A model generated the notes under the pieces. The model did not search any database and was not told the origin of the DNA. It saw only the letters and a list, made by a program, of their open reading frames with translations. A DNA stretch of 64,000 nt. Source: Omphalotus guepiniiformis. Lineage: Eukaryota; Basidiomycota; Agaricomycetes; Agaricales; Omphalotaceae. Shown here in pieces: positions 1 to 13,263 of the stretch. Every line of letters starts with the position of its first letter. Positions within the stretch are counted from its first letter, which is position 1. The stretch lies in NCBI GenBank assembly GCA_028554645.1, contig JAQOOI010000076.1, positions 1,116,001 through 1,180,000 of the forward strand, written 5' to 3'. Made by a program: the position numbers and the translations under genes.

Positions 1-3000
1 GTACTTGGAGGTCGTCCCCGTAATATTGGTAGAACCGTTGTAAACTCTCAATCAGGAGGAAATTCGTAGCAAGCCCTGGATAGAACATCAGTACACAGTT
101 CAAGTAGATGATTGTATTACCGACAGATAGGACCTCTCCAGTTCGAGTTACCACCGAACATTCCGGAACGCGAGTCACCTGGCCAGTAGTTAACTTCATA
201 GCGTTGACCGTGGACATCCATGCCCCATGGCTCGTCCTTATGTTTTTTTGAGAGGGATCTGATGCCATGTTCACTGAAGAACTCGTCCTCATCCAGCATC
301 TTCTCCAAAATTTGGACCAGACGCTCCTTGCTGGCCAAAGCCAGCAATCGTCGTTCGTCCTTTCCGCCAGCTAAAGTAGTATTGAATGTCAGGCGAGAAT
401 AATAAAAGGATGAGGAGTATTCTACAAACCTTTCATATTGGCTATGTTTCTACCAGAGACTTCCGGCCGATTGTCAATGAACCATTCCATTCGCTTCTTG
501 AAACCCGGGAACCGCTTCAGGACCGCAGGTTCAAGTACCAATGTGGCATAGAGTGGGATCAACCCGACAAGACTCCGTACAGGAAGTTGCATGGTGTTTC
601 CTGGGCCAAATTGTATAGCGTCGTAATACATCCCATCCTCCTCATTCCACAAGCTCGTCTCATTGTCGCCCTCTTTGAAGGTCATAGCATCGGCAATGAA
701 CAGGAAGTGCTGAAATATATATATGTTTAATAAGGCACCATCTCTCATCAAAGCAAACATACCTCAAAAAATTTAGAGGCAATATCTTCATACACGTGGT
801 TGTGCTTAGCGAGCTCCAGAGCGATGCTCAGCCTAAGCCATTGATCAGTTCAGAGAAGATACAATTTGCTCAAATCCTACATGTTGAGGCAATAGAAGGC
901 CATCCAAGCAGTGCCATCTGCTTGACGTAAAAAGCCTCCCGTTGGCAGAGGCTCCGAGCGATTGAACACGCCAATATTGTCCAAGCCTAAGAATCCTCCT
1001 TCAAAGACATTGCTACCTTCCTGATCTTTGCGGTTGACCCACCTAAGAAAGATGTCAGAACTTATATTTAGTCCAGTCAGATGATACTCGCCAGGTGAAA
1101 TTAAGTAAAAGTTTCTGGAAGACTCTTTCAAGAAAAGCAAGGTCCTCGTTTCCATGAAGTTTGCGTTCAATTTTGAAGACTCGGAAGGTTGCCCTGAATT
1201 GTGTCAGAACATCCACCTCTCCAAACTCAAACTGTTATACATACCAAGCATGCACGGGCGGGTTTACATCACCGAAATTCCATTCATACGCAGGTAACTG
1301 GCCATCGGGTTTCATGTACCATTCCCTCGTCAACAGATCAAGCTGCTTCTTGGCGAAAGCAGGATCGACCACGGCCAGAGGTATACAGTGGAAGGCGGTA
1401 TCCCAGGCGGCAAAGAAGGGGTATTCCCATCTGTTGAACATATGACACAACGACGGAAACAGCATTTCTTTAGGCAACTTACTTGTCAGGCATAGACAGA
1501 ATGTCTGCTATATGCATGTGACGCCAATCCTATACAGACGTGGTCAGGAAACGAAATGTGGAGGAGAGTTCAAACATACCCTGTTCCTAATAAACTTACG
1601 TTCGGGTGGTGGAGGAGGTTGAGCAGGGTCACCCGATATCCACTCTTGTTGAATAAATTGATAGAACTGTTTTGTCCACAGCATGCCGCCAAGCGCTTGA
1701 CGCATGATTTGTTTAAAGTCGTCGCTGATCGGCCCAAAGACCAGTGAATTATAGAATTCGTCGGCTTCTTGACGACGAGCTTCGATAGCATCGTCGAAAA
1801 CGCCTTCGTCCTCGAGACTAGGATCTGTCTTGGGCGAGAGAGGAGTAAGTTTTAGGCGCACAACGGCGCAACCACCTTGGCCAGGAACATCCTTGAAGAC
1901 ATAGTGGGCTGCTGCTTTAGTACCGGTGCGTGCAGGGTTGACAAAACTGGGTCCGACGGGAAAGGGTGTACAAGGACCCTCTTCAGGCTCATCAGAAGCT
2001 TCTGAGCCAACGGTAGAGTACGTGCGCGACCGAATTCTCTGTGAGAAGAAGTCTTCTTTGGCGTTAGGAGGAGGAGGGCGGTGAGTTGGAATGATATGAT
2101 CATGGAAAGCGTCCTTGACATAAGGCGTCTCGTTCTGGCCTCCGTACAGTCTACTGAAATTCGTATTATTTTCAGTGAAGAGCATTTCAGGTTCAACGGC
2201 CTCTGTGTCCGGATCGACAGCGAAATTGCCATCGGGATCGACAGGAGGGGGAGAAGGCAGACAATACAAATGAGTCTTGCGGAATGAAGGATGCTTAGCA
2301 GAGACATAGTTTATACCGCTACGAACGTGTGCGTTTAAAGAGGGCATAGGAGGTTTCTCAGTAGGCCAAGACCAAGTGTTGGGAAACCAAAGTTGAGGTA
2401 TGACATGGAGAGTCGCTGGTTCAGGCCCGCGATTGTAACTTGTGATACGCATGTATACATTGTCGGGATCATCTTCGTCTTTAGCATACTAAAAAATACC
2501 TTGTGTTTTAGCAGGATGTAAAGATTGATCGCAAAAGGACTAACCTCCACGAACACGTCCCAGTAACGGTCTTCATCAAACGCGTCCGTGTCCAGAATCT
2601 CATATTCGGAGACATCACGACTACGGTTCTGATTCTCTGCAACGAGTTCCTCATAAGGATATCGACGCTGAGTATATTTGTAAAGGAACTTCATGTAAGA
2701 GTGGGTCGGAGTGGAATCCAAATAGTAATAGAGTTCCTTCACGTCTTCACCATGGTTTCCCTGGTGGCCGGTAACGCCGTACAGGCGCTCTTTGAGAATG
2801 GGATCCTTGCCATTCCAAAGCGACAGTGAAAGGCATAAGTGCTGGTGATTGTCCGAAATACCAGCAATGCCGTCTTCACCCCACCTGTATGCACGCGAAC
2901 GAGCGTGCTCATGAGGGAAGTGACTCCATGCATCGCCATTTGCGGAGTAATCTTCACGAACAGTTGCCTAGGCCAGTCTTAGCTTCAAATTTCGGATGAG

Positions 3001-3388
3001 TATTTTAGTGAGTACTTGCCCATTGTCGATCACTGAGATAAGGACCCCAACGTTTCCAGTGACGCTCACGCTTCTCGTCTTGCTGGAGGCGATACCGTTC
3101 TACCCCCTTGTAATCAGAACCAAGCGTGGCCATGAGACGCTCGCGATAGGGAGTCTGATCAGGCTGCTGTTCTGCTGCATCGTCGTCGAGTGCCTTGGGC
3201 GATGCGTCCGATTGCTTGTTCATCTTGGGAGGAGCAGCAGTAGGAGCAGGTGAGGCCGGCACTCTGTTGGGTATGTTGATTGTCAGCCCTGGGTCGCGAT
3301 CTTGTGATGGCAAACCGTCTCCAGGGCCTTCGGCGTTAGCGCCTCTGAAAAGCTTGTCCTGGACCTTTCTGACGGCGTCTGATGCCAT
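1..3388 (-). CDS. GH63-type glycoside hydrolase (six-hairpin glucosidase), 3' end outside window
   Basis: This is a cytosol-type member of glycoside hydrolase family 63, a family of inverting alpha-glucosidases with an (alpha/alpha)6 barrel. No signal peptide is visible. The start is the ATG at 3388 (MASDAVRK); the in-frame TTG at 3400 is less likely. After a Pro/Ala-rich N-terminus come family-typical blocks: [51 protein letters not shown] and, near the left edge, [20 protein letters not shown]. Splicing at a GTCGGT donor near position 121 joins GPI to [20 protein letters not shown], the usual C-terminal block, and the frame is still open at base 1. There are many short introns. The physiological substrate cannot be read from the sequence. 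The gene next to it (3998-8298) is also on the minus strand and unrelated. Confidence 0.88.
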
Positions 3389-3997
3389 CGTCTGAAACAA
3401 AGAGAGGTCGTTGTAAACAGTGAAAAGAATATAAAGATACGCGTTGAGTGAAGGAGAAAAGGTTCAGGACGGTCAGCTCAGACGCGGACTCCTTATATAC
3501 ATCCACTCCATCATGAATGCTATGACGCGTTTGTTGACACGTGGGAACCGAAATCATGATGGTGCAGACGTGCAGTGCATAAATAATGAATTCAGGCGAC
3601 CGAAGATGGGGATTAAAGTTTCTGACGAAAGCCTAAAGGACGGTGTACATGCAAGTATATCAAAGTAATATGTCAGTGCAGGATGTGTTGGAATAGTGAG
3701 AATGTGGCTCGTATCCCAGATGTGTAGGTCCAAAGGGTATACAGTAGAAGGTCGTAAAATATGCAATGAACAGGCCATAATAGTAACGTATAGATAGATA
3801 CATGGATATTCCTCATGTATTATGAGTAGTTGAATGAGAGGTTGAAACGGAAGACAAGCCAAAAGCAGAAAAAGGGTGTATTCTAGACGGTACTAGCCCG
3901 ACGAAACACGAGACTCCAGCAATGTACAGGCACGCTATCAAGAAAGCCCCAGTGACACTGCGGACACTCTTGTAGAGATTAGCAACAGGCATTCGCC
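3389..3997. other. intergenic, upstream of the GH63 gene and downstream of the RhoGAP gene
   Basis: This gap of about 600 bases holds the promoter of the GH63 gene and the 3' end of the RhoGAP gene. I see only short overlapping ORFs on both strands, with no recognisable protein, tandem repeat or RNA gene. Confidence 0.5.
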
Positions 3998-6900
3998 TTA
4001 GGACAAATCCCATTGCCCTTTGGCATCGGCAGCCAAGAGAACGCTCTTCGTCCAATCTTCCTGATCTTCGTCGTCGTCCAGCAGTCCAAGGTGATTAGAT
4101 GACGCAGTAGAGAGTATCGACGACTTTGATGACTGCCTTGTGCGCAGGGTTGGTCGAGTGCGAAGATGAGACGGAGGCGTATCAACTGTGTTTGTCAGAG
4201 TCAGTGACAAGGTAGAACTTGAAGGTGTGCAATATCGATTAGCGATCGGCATCTCTTCTTGTGGGTCCGGGGAAGAGATTTCTAGGGAAAGCTGGTCTTG
4301 GCCATCGCAATCCTGACAATGATCCTTTTCAGGCTCGGGGGTCCGTGGTGACCGCTGAGGCGATTCTGGGTCAAAGCCGAGGCCGAATCGAAGAGGAGAG
4401 GATTCTATGGGAGTGTCGATTTTCGGTGGAAGTGTGAACGTGCTAGACTGAGGTGCGGTCTTCGCGGAAGACGGAGTGGAGATGGAGGAATCAGATGCTG
4501 CTCTTGGTGCTTGTAGATAGGGCGAAGAAATAAAAGGCTTTCCCCCTGAAGACAGCGGAGACGCAGAACGCTTCGAGAACAGGAGCTGTAGAGAAGGTTT
4601 CTTAGTCCTGCGTGCCAAGGGAGAAGTAGGCGAAGGAGCAGCTGGATTTGCAAGCAAACTTGGCAAGGATAAGACAGGTGGCCTGATTGGTGACATGGGA
4701 GTGGTAGGTGAGCCGCCCGACTTGGCTGGGAACTCGACCGATCCAGTAAAATGTCCGTCAGAAATAAAGTTGCGAGGCGTGAGGATATCGTCGTCCACAA
4801 TACGAGGTGCATCTGTCCTAAAATGCAAGTCCTTCTCCAAGGGAAGATGAGCTAATGAAGGAGCAGCGGATGAAGTAGAAGGCGTGGGAAGGGATTCAAG
4901 AGATGAAGAAAAAGGTGGGGAAGACAACGCTCCTCCGCATTCGAAAGGTGAGGGTATAGAGCGACTTTCCGATGTGGACGCGTAAGAAGAGACCTCGTCA
5001 GGTAAGGAAACGGAATCTATTGAAAGAGCGGTAGGGGAACCGGGCTGAAGTATCATGGCAGGATCAGCACCAATATTGCCATCCATAACAGGAATTTGCG
5101 CGCGCCTGGGCCCCATAGGCTTTGGGCGATTTACGGTCATCCGTGCGTTTAGATCCTCTTTGCTGGTAAGGCGCTCCTGGACCGGGCGACGAGCTTCATT
5201 GTCACTGTCTTCCTCCTCCTCCTCCGCATCTTCCGATTTATCCAGGCTGTCAGATGCATCGGAGAAATGCTCATTGTCATCATCAACCTCTACAGCAGAT
5301 GAAGGTGCACTGATATCCAGAACCAAGCTCTCCCGTTTGATGTCCAACACAGGTGACTCCACTGAAGGCTCCTTCCAGATTTCATCGCATTCGCAAAGTA
5401 CTCTGAGCAAGGGTGGATTCATGCTGAGACTAGGGCAAAACACCAGGAGCAAATTACTCAGTGGCATCTTAGTCTGCCTGCTTTCCCGCGCAGTTGCTCT
5501 GATCAGCTCCGTGACCGTCCGAATAAGATCTTTATTTTCGAGTGGTAGCTGAGAAATGAGCGATTTCAGAGCATTGATCAGTGACCGTGATGGTGGTCGC
5601 ATGCCGCTAAAATTTGGCATAGCAAGCGTAGAAAGCGACGGAGGCTTTCGAAGACTCTGCACACCACTCCTGGGACCAGAAGGTAACGTTGGACCTCTCC
5701 CACTGATCTTCAGGGGAACAGTTTCCTCTTGTGCATTTAGAGCATTCTCCTGAGATAGTGCTGCATCGAAATAAGGAATTAAAGAGTGGGTCAAAATCGG
5801 TTCGGGAACTGAAACATTTCGTTAGGAAACTTGGCGGAGAATGACTCTGCAGAACAAACTCACGTTCGCGAAGGAAGGCTTTAAAAATCGATGCCACCGC
5901 GTGAGGATCGAGGTCGCCAGGCGAACATGCTTGCATGTCGAAATCTGCACCTGTAAAAAAGAATATAACGTGAAAAACTGCTCATCCTGCTTAAGAGATA
6001 GTTTCTGCACCAGTGTCGAACTCTTGGCGCAACTTAGAGACATGCGAAGGCCGCCCACTGACGCTGGTAAGGTAAGGCGAACGTGAATATGCTTTCCTAA
6101 TAATTTTCAGGTAAACACTTAAACACTTACCGGAATAACCCCTCTTCTCCAACACCCCACAGCAAAATATGTTGCGCGCATCTCACAACAACAGCAGGCA
6201 GCGCCCTCTGTTCTAGGGCCCTGAAGCCATCCTTCCCATCCGCGTCCACATGTGCTCGGGTACTCTCACTACTTCTTCTCATGAGATGATCGGGGATACC
6301 CACTCCAACAGCAGTCTCTCTTACTACTACGGACAACTCCCTTCCAAACACAACGCCCCCGATAGCAGCGGCGCCAGAGTTCGCTCTCATTGGGCCCCGC
6401 ACTCTTCTGCCTAATGACGGGCCTGAAGTCGCCACAAATGCGTCCGAGTCCGACAAGGAATTTCCACCTGATGAACTGACACTCCATGCACCAGAAGGAG
6501 CGTCAGGTGTTCTCCTTGATTTGCCTTTTCCGGATGAGGCAACTCCACCAGAGTTGTTCGAGTGGGTGCGACCAAGGGCATGATCGGACGACGAATGACC
6601 TGCGCTGGAAGACGATGAAGAGTACCCAGAACTGCTAGAACTCGAGGAAAACCCTCCCCAAGCACGTCCCATCTTCTCAACTGCACGTTTAGCTAAGCCG
6701 GCAGCAGGAGCCAAGCCACTGGTTATGCTTATTGCAGGGGAACGCTGAGCGGGCAGATGAGGTTGTGGGGATGGAGTACTTCGATGATAAGCAGAAGGAG
6801 GGGCATTTTGTCTCGGATGTCCCCGCACTGGGTTGGGTCTTGCGACGGAATGATTCGTAGCAGTCCAAGCAGCTAAGCGACCGCGAATATTGTTACCTGT

Positions 6901-8298
6901 TGATTGTACGCCAGAACTAGAAGGTGCAATGATACCGTTCGCCGCTGCACGCGTGAGAGTTGGCGTTTCGCTAGAATGGGACGACGGTATTCGATGGTTA
7001 GTCTCAGGTAAGGTTTTCGAAGGATACTTCATATCAAAAGAACCTGCACTCGATGCTGGCGGAGATACAGTAACCTTCGTATTGCTAGAGCCAAGATTGA
7101 GAGACATAGATCTTCGGTTCTTCACGTGTGACGTCGATGCTTTGGCGGGCGCTATTTGAGTTACAGGTGTGAGCTCTTCCGAAGCTGACTTGAATGAAGA
7201 ATCGTCTTCTTCCGGCGTCTCATACTCAGCATCAGTAAGTAGAGCACTCAGCCGCTTGTTAACTGGCACAATGGTATGATTTGACTGCAGTGATTCTGCC
7301 ATCGATACAGGCCGCGACGTCCGAGTGTTGAAAGCAGCGCCTGGTCTTATTGTATGATGGCTCATAGTTGAGTCGCTTTTCCTCCAACCTTCTTTCTGGT
7401 CTCTATCCACTGCTCTCTCATTTTCCCTCGCGTGAGAAGTCAACCTCTCCTGCTCCTGTTCTCTTTGCTCTTCATCCATCCGCATGAAGTTGACAGCTGA
7501 TGATATGCCAGGACTGATAGGTATTATGGAGCCCCTGTACTCAGTTTTGAGATGTGCTTGATCTTTGACAGATGAAGGCTGAGAGAGAGGCGGCGGCGTG
7601 ATTGATGTGGAGGAAGAAGCGGAGCCTGGTAGTGCGGAGGGTTTGGGGGGCACAGGTGGAGGCACAGGTGACGATTCACCCGACTTTGAGACCTTCCTTC
7701 CGCCAGCGAAAACCTGGGTGGCCAAGTGCAGATTCAGTTTGGGACTCCTAGCGGGTTTCGATGGTGGCAGCGTCACCTGTGTCGGGGTCACCGTAGAGCC
7801 TGGCAACGAGCTCGGGGATGGTTGTGAAGCACCGGCTTGGACGGTAGCCTTTTCTTTCTCCTTACCCTTCTCGCTTCCAGCAAACAACTTTGTTGCATCC
7901 TCTGACTTCTTCCTACGAGCTGCAAATGCACGTTTGAGCTTGAACCCAGTATTTGCCGCGGCTGCGGAGAGAGAAATGCCTTTCTGACCGAGGGAAGATG
8001 AAAACGACACTGGGGAAGATTTACTGTAATTCTGGCCCATAACGGCAGCGAGAGAAGAAGAACGAGGACGGGGAGCTGCGAGGGCAAGGTCGTGCACTTT
8101 GGCATGCCTAGGAACAGGAGCAGGCAACGGTGTGTTTTCGAAGGCGGAATGATCCGAAGAAAGAATGTCAGACTGGCTGGAGTACTGAGGCAGCATGTCA
8201 AAAGCTGCGGATTCTGAGGAAAACGAGGAGGAGAGGGATGGCGAATGCGAGTTATCAGGCCAGCCTGAAGGCAGGCTTCCCGTCACAGCGGGGGGCAT
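3998..8298 (-). CDS. large RhoGAP-domain protein
   Basis: GTPase-activating protein for a Rho-family GTPase, expected at the cell cortex in polarity or cytoskeletal control. It starts at the ATG at 8298. About 640 residues of Ser/Pro-rich, mostly disordered sequence precede the RhoGAP domain, which begins VVFGRELSVVVRETAVG. The domain continues across three introns that splice cleanly: GEEGLFRVSGRPSHVSKL (with the arginine finger in LFRVSG), then FDTGADFDMQACSPGDLDPHAVASIFKAFLREL, then PEPILTHSLIPYF and MPLSNLLLVFCPSLSMNPPLL. A second disordered tail of about 380 residues, rich in Ser/Pro and SP/TP sites, follows and ends in KGQWDLS. No PH, BAR, LIM or SH3 domain was seen, so the specific subfamily is open. 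The SP/TP sites suggest kinase regulation, but that is inference. Confidence 0.88.
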
Positions 8299-8834
8299 TG
8301 TTCGCCGCAGTTGATAACAAAATTTGATGAATGCTCGCTCAGCTCAAGCTCGTCCCAGCCAGATAAAGTCTGAGAGATTGATTAGAAGCGTTTTAGCTGT
8401 GTTCTGCAACAAAAAACTGACAGTCAGTATCAATTGCTTTCACGTTGGGCATGAGGTTATGACTAACTGAAACTCACAGTATGTACTCATGCACGCTGTG
8501 AACAACGACGAGAGGCAGATGAGGACATGTGTGCCTTCAAATTGCAACCTGATGGTGATGGGGCTCTGTTGAGCTTGCACAAACATCCGGCTCCAAGTTC
8601 GGCAATTTGAAACTGTTTCCATACTGAATGCTATGTGTACACGACATCAAATTCCTCGTACAACAATGGTACTGTAGCTCTCTATATGCAAGATCCTGGT
8701 TACTGTAATGTAGTAGGCGTACGTCTCGACTTCTACTCTGATTAGAGGTGTCTACTTAAAGTTTAGAAACGAATGCTGGTTGACTTAAAAAAGTTCAAAT
8801 GATCAAGAAGTCTTTGACCTATATGGGGACAAGT
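8299..8834. other. intergenic between RhoGAP start and carrier stop
   Basis: This is the upstream region of the RhoGAP gene. It contains no ORF of note, no strong TATA box and no repeat that I can support. Confidence 0.5.
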
Positions 8835-10329
8835 TCAAAATCGCAGATGTGAAAATACATAGCTAGCCAGACCCACCAGTTCATATGTGAAAAACGATGT
8901 CGCTATACTAGGCGCAACTTTCACTGCGAGTAACCATTAGTAATGATGCGCCATGGTGATGAGTGTACTTACACAAATTAGGCCAAAGCCCGCGGTACAA
9001 CCCCTGTATTCCCTCTGTACGCAGAATGCCCACCAACGCATCAGCGGCGCCCGCATATTTAATGCCTAATGCACTCGATTTCATGCCAGTTACTTGCATT
9101 TTTCGCCGCAAGACATCAAACGGGTACGTGAGAGTTTGAGATATTGAACCTGATCAGAAATGAAGATCATATCAGAAAACAGGGCTCGCGGAAGTTAGAA
9201 CAACAAATTCATAGTAACACGCCTTAGCCACCTCTAACCACATGTCCTGTAAGATAAGACTAACCTGCTAAGGCACCACATGCTAGCTTTCTCGGTACAG
9301 TCGTTTTGCCCGGTGGGGTGATGATACCTCTTAGCAGTTCGTATGCAGCGAAATTGATGCCAACGTAGGGAGCAACACCACAGGCGGTGGCGACAAGACC
9401 GCGATACAAACCACGTATACCGCCTTCTTCACGCATAATTTTCAGTGTCATACCCCATATTGTCAGCTCATGCGCGGTGTAGGAAGGGGCCAGCGATGAT
9501 GTGGAAGTATGAAACGCGTTTACTAATTGAGGTTTTTGTGCGACACCTGACGAATGTATTTTCGTAAGCGGTATAGATGCGGTTGCTATTGATAGTCGGG
9601 CGCGGACGAGATCCAGAGGATAGGTAGAGCCTACAAAAAGAGAATTTGTAATCAAGAAACAGACAATTCAACAGACTTGAATTTCTTACAGACGGAGGTG
9701 ATCCCAGCGAGGGCACCGCTTGCCAGGCGTTTCGGGGTATCAAGCTCTTTCGTTCCATAGTTGGTGAACCACTGTGAGCAACATCAAAAGGAGAAGCCAG
9801 ACAAGCGCTCTGGGCCGACCTTCTTTAATTGTTCATACGTTGTAAATTGCACGGCACTAAAGTCGATAGCAATAAAGTTACATTCCACTAAACACAGAAA
9901 GAAAATGCTACATACCTATAAGGTACGATCCTCAGGCAATTGATGCCATTCCCCCTCATATAACCTCTAAAGCCTTCCTCCTTCCACATCCTCGCAAGAC
10001 TCTGCCATACACCCTTGTATTGCGCATCGGAGGAACGCGGCTGCACTTGCCTTAGGATTCGTTTATATTACTGAGAAAGTGATTATCAAGCAAGGGCGAC
10101 CCACTGAATAATCTTAAGCCTTTCTAACGGGCTAACCACAGTTCTAGAGGCAGCACCAGCACAACCACCGGCTGATGACGAATCAGATATGTTAAAAAGA
10201 GTGAAACAGTTCGAATTGATCGATTTACGGACCAATGAAATACGAGATGACCTCAGGCGAGATGAACGAGGGCAAGAAAGTCTTCGGTGAAGTTGCGGGG
10301 GCAGATTGTGAACCTGAATTCGAAGACAT
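8835..10329 (-). CDS. mitochondrial carrier protein (YPR011C / SLC25A42-like)
   Basis: Inner-membrane solute carrier with three mitochondrial-carrier repeats. The start is the ATG at 10329 (MSSNSGSQSAP). Splicing gives YFIAGGCAGAASRTVVSPLE for repeat 1, and the three PX[D/E]XX[K/R] signatures are visible as SPLERLK, YPLDLVRAR and YPFDVLRRK. Repeat-end motifs GYMRGNGINCLRIVPY, GLYRGLVATACGVAPYVGIN and GLYRGLWPNLLKVAPSIA are also present. The last exon ends in YVFSHLRF and a stop at 8835-8837. The order and wording of the motifs best match yeast YPR011C, reported to carry adenylyl sulfate compounds, and animal SLC25A42/A16. The transported substrate here is inference. It is divergent from the alcohol dehydrogenase gene at 10708, with 378 bp between the starts. 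Confidence 0.88.
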
Positions 10330-10632
10330 GACCGAGACTTGGAAAGAAAAGACAGATAGTTGTATAAGTCAAGAACGCATGAAACGAGTAGAAGGGTAGG
10401 TAGTATGCGGATGTCGACGGTTTTGCAGCGATGAGCAACACTGTCAGTGTCACTTGTGAATGCAGGCAGCTGAAGACCACGTGGGTCTCGGCTGACTTCG
10501 GGCTACGTCATTTGCATAATCTTCCTCTTGCTCATTTGCTTATGTATATTCGCCCGAGGTTCGGTTTCGGTCGACGGGGAATTCTTTGTTCATCTTTAGA
10601 TTTTTGTAAAGTAATCTTCAAAGGGAACTGTC

Positions 10633-10640
10633 TATAAAAG
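10633..10640 (+). promoter_or_regulatory. TATA box of the alcohol dehydrogenase gene
   Basis: TATAAAAG lies 68-75 bases upstream of the ATG at 10708, a usual spacing for a fungal TATA element. It sits in the 378-bp divergent region (10330-10707) shared with the mitochondrial carrier gene, which shows no TATA box on its own side. Confidence 0.6.
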
Positions 10641-10707
10641 CCGGTGCAACCAACATGTCACCCTCAGCTTTCCTCTTCAACAACCTTCCTCTTCGAAATA
10701 CCTCATC

Positions 10708-11996
10708 ATGGGCTATGAAAGTATTCAGTTCCGCGGCTCTCCATCTGGGGAGGTCGTCCAAACGACTTTTGTCAACCCGGACCTTGCTTCTGATGAAGTC
10801 GCTGTAAAACTGACACACAGTGGACTCTGTGGTACCGATCTACACATGCTCAAGACCGACATGGTGCTCGGACACGAAGGTCAGTGCTTGGACGCGCCAG
10901 AATTGCCAGGTTTGAGCTTATTGTCGTGCACTAGGTATCGGCATTGTACATGACATTGGTTCCGCCGTCACCGCTTTCAAAGTTGGCGACAGAGTCGGCT
11001 GGGGGTATCCTAACTGGTCTTGCGGACTGTGCGACCCTTGTCTCTCTGGCCAGGATTCTTATTGCGTTAGAGCACGGCTATTTGGTGAGGCTGACTTCGA
11101 TTCCGGGTCATTGAGCAACCTGGCCGTACGTAAGGACAAATGGTTGTTCAAAATACCTGATTCTCTCGCCTCTGAAGATGCTGCACCATTAATGTGTACG
11201 TCAAGAATTTCTCCTTAACTATCAACCGTCCAATGTCTATCTTCCATTCGATGATTCCATAGGCGGAGGTGCAACTGTTTTCACACCGCTCGTAGACTAT
11301 GTCAAACCATATGACCGTGTCGGCATAGTCGGTGTTGGTGGTTTGGGCCATCTAGCCATCCAATTCGCTGGTAAGTACACATCTCATATTCCTCAAGATC
11401 CGTTTCGAATTCAAGGACCTTCCCTCAGCGAGAATGGGTTGCGACGTAAGCATACTAACGGTCCAGAAGTTCATTGTACTGATTATCGCTTATACTTTAG
11501 GTCGTCGTGCTCTCTGGTACGGAATCTAAAAGGGAAGAAGCGTTTAAGATGGGCGCAAAGGAATTCTATGCTACTAACGGCGTTACGAATTACTCCACCC
11601 TCGGTATCAAGCCCATCGACCGATTACTGATTACGACGTCCACCAAAGCTGATTTGAGCATATACTACCCTATTCTAGCCATGAGAGCCATTGTTCTACC
11701 CCTCACAGTAGCAGTGGGCGAGCTGACGGCTCCTTATCTCCCCACAATCCTCAACGGCATCCAGGTTGTTGGGAGTAAGCTTGCTACACGATTTGCACAG
11801 TACGTTTCTACCAACAGATTATCCAGACAGACTCTGATACTGTAGATTTAGACAAAAGCTCCTAGATTTCGCTGCCCGAAACGATATTCACGTCATAGCG
11901 GAGAAATTCCCCATGACTCTGGAAGGAGTCCGAACGGCGGTGAAGAAACTCGGTGATGGAGGAATGCGTTACCGTGGTGTCCTATATTGGGAGTGA
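10708..11996 (+). CDS. zinc-dependent alcohol dehydrogenase (MDR; cinnamyl-alcohol / ADH6-type)
   Basis: Medium-chain dehydrogenase/reductase that interconverts alcohols and aldehydes with NAD(P)H. It starts MGYESIQFRGSPSG. The catalytic-zinc motif SGLCGTDLH and the GHEG motif (completed across the first intron as LGHEGIGIVHDIG) are present. The structural-zinc cysteines form CGLCDPCLSGQDSYC. The nucleotide-binding GxGxxG is VGVGGLGHLAIQFA. Further exons read VVVLSGTESKREEAFKMGA, NGIQVVGSKLATRFAQ and finally KKLGDGGMRYRGVLYWE before the stop at 11994-11996. Domain order and length fit the cinnamyl-alcohol-dehydrogenase/ADH6 branch, usually NADP-dependent. The natural substrate is unknown. A TATA box lies about 70 bases upstream. 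Confidence 0.9.
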
Positions 11997-13263
11997 TTTT
12001 TCATTTTCCTGGACTATTATCATGCAGGCTTTTGCCGTGTACAACATAGAATCATAGAAGAAGAATAGACTGCACAGTGCAGTATGCCAGAGGCATGTAC
12101 TTCAAACACCAATGCATACTTCATTTTAGAAAAATCGACTTTCCTCAGCTAATTGCCTCTTACAAGTATTCAATTCACTTCCCACAATCCTTTCTTCCAC
12201 ATCCATTTTTCCATCTGACCGTCCTTCTATTTATACCTCCTTCCTTTCTGACGAGAGGTAGTCCGGATTGGAAAATTCGGAGCCTTTTTTACACCAAGTT
12301 AAGCTGATCATAAGCGAAGGCTCGTCCGTAGCTCACAATTGCCTACTAGTAGAGCTGATCACCCAGGACTCAGCCACTACCGATGATCAAGCTGATTGTA
12401 ATATCCACTATGATAAATACGGGTACTCTTGGAACTTCTGATCTCCTTGTTCTGAATTTTAGGTCATTGGTGAAGACTCACCTCTGGTTTGGCGAATGGT
12501 TCGAAGTTCTCACTGGTTCGCTACCGGACCTTTTTTTTCAGATACATAGGTAGAACTTACTGCCGACTATGTACTGCTATAAAAGTAGGAAGGTCACTCA
12601 TGGCTTCAATTCCAAAGCCTACCCAGCGCATTCACTAGGTGACCAATGTTGAAACGCGATACTCGAGTCTATGAATAGGCCTTAGGTATCCGACCTCATA
12701 CGGTCCTAAGTACTACCAGGTCCTGCCCAAGTCGACTCAATGCAGATGTGATGATTGTTGAGGGGTATGTAAACCCGGTGCGACGATGTTCCGTTACGTA
12801 TATATTTACAGTACTAATGAATGAAGTAATTCACATAAGACACGTACCGGTACAATGTGTAGCTTTAAGGGCGGTGGAATTTCGGGGCAGAAGCCTGATA
12901 CATGCGATGCGAGGCGCTCACGAATCACAAACCGTTTCTTGAAGTTCTTACCAGGACATTCCTACCGCCATCCCGAAAGTTTACTTCCTCTGACGCGCTA
13001 TAAATACACTTTTCATTACAGTGAACACACATGCAATTAAGATACAGAGTGTAGCGAGTACAGCAGACTGGCGCCAGGCGAATACAGACAAAGGCAGTAA
13101 AAACGTGTCCGAAGCGTCGTTCAGCTTCAAGCATACTATGAGACGAACAGTGTAAACTAGTGAGAAAAAAGGAACACAAAGAAAATGCTGTCATCAAGTT
13201 TGAAGGAAGTGAGGGCTATGCCTATGGAAATGTGAAGTATGCTCAGTGACGCGAGAGCCGTCT
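11997..13263. other. long intergenic region between two convergent genes
   Basis: These 1.27 kb lie between the 3' ends of the alcohol dehydrogenase gene and the membrane-protein gene. Only short shadow ORFs are present. A TATAAAAG-like run occurs near 12581, but no coding sequence follows that I can support. A small palindrome, GTACCGGTAC, lies near 12845. Confidence 0.5.

Noticed and set aside
12400..12960. Possible small gene near a TATAAAAG sequence at about 12581
   Set aside because: No ORF with splice signals or protein-like composition follows.
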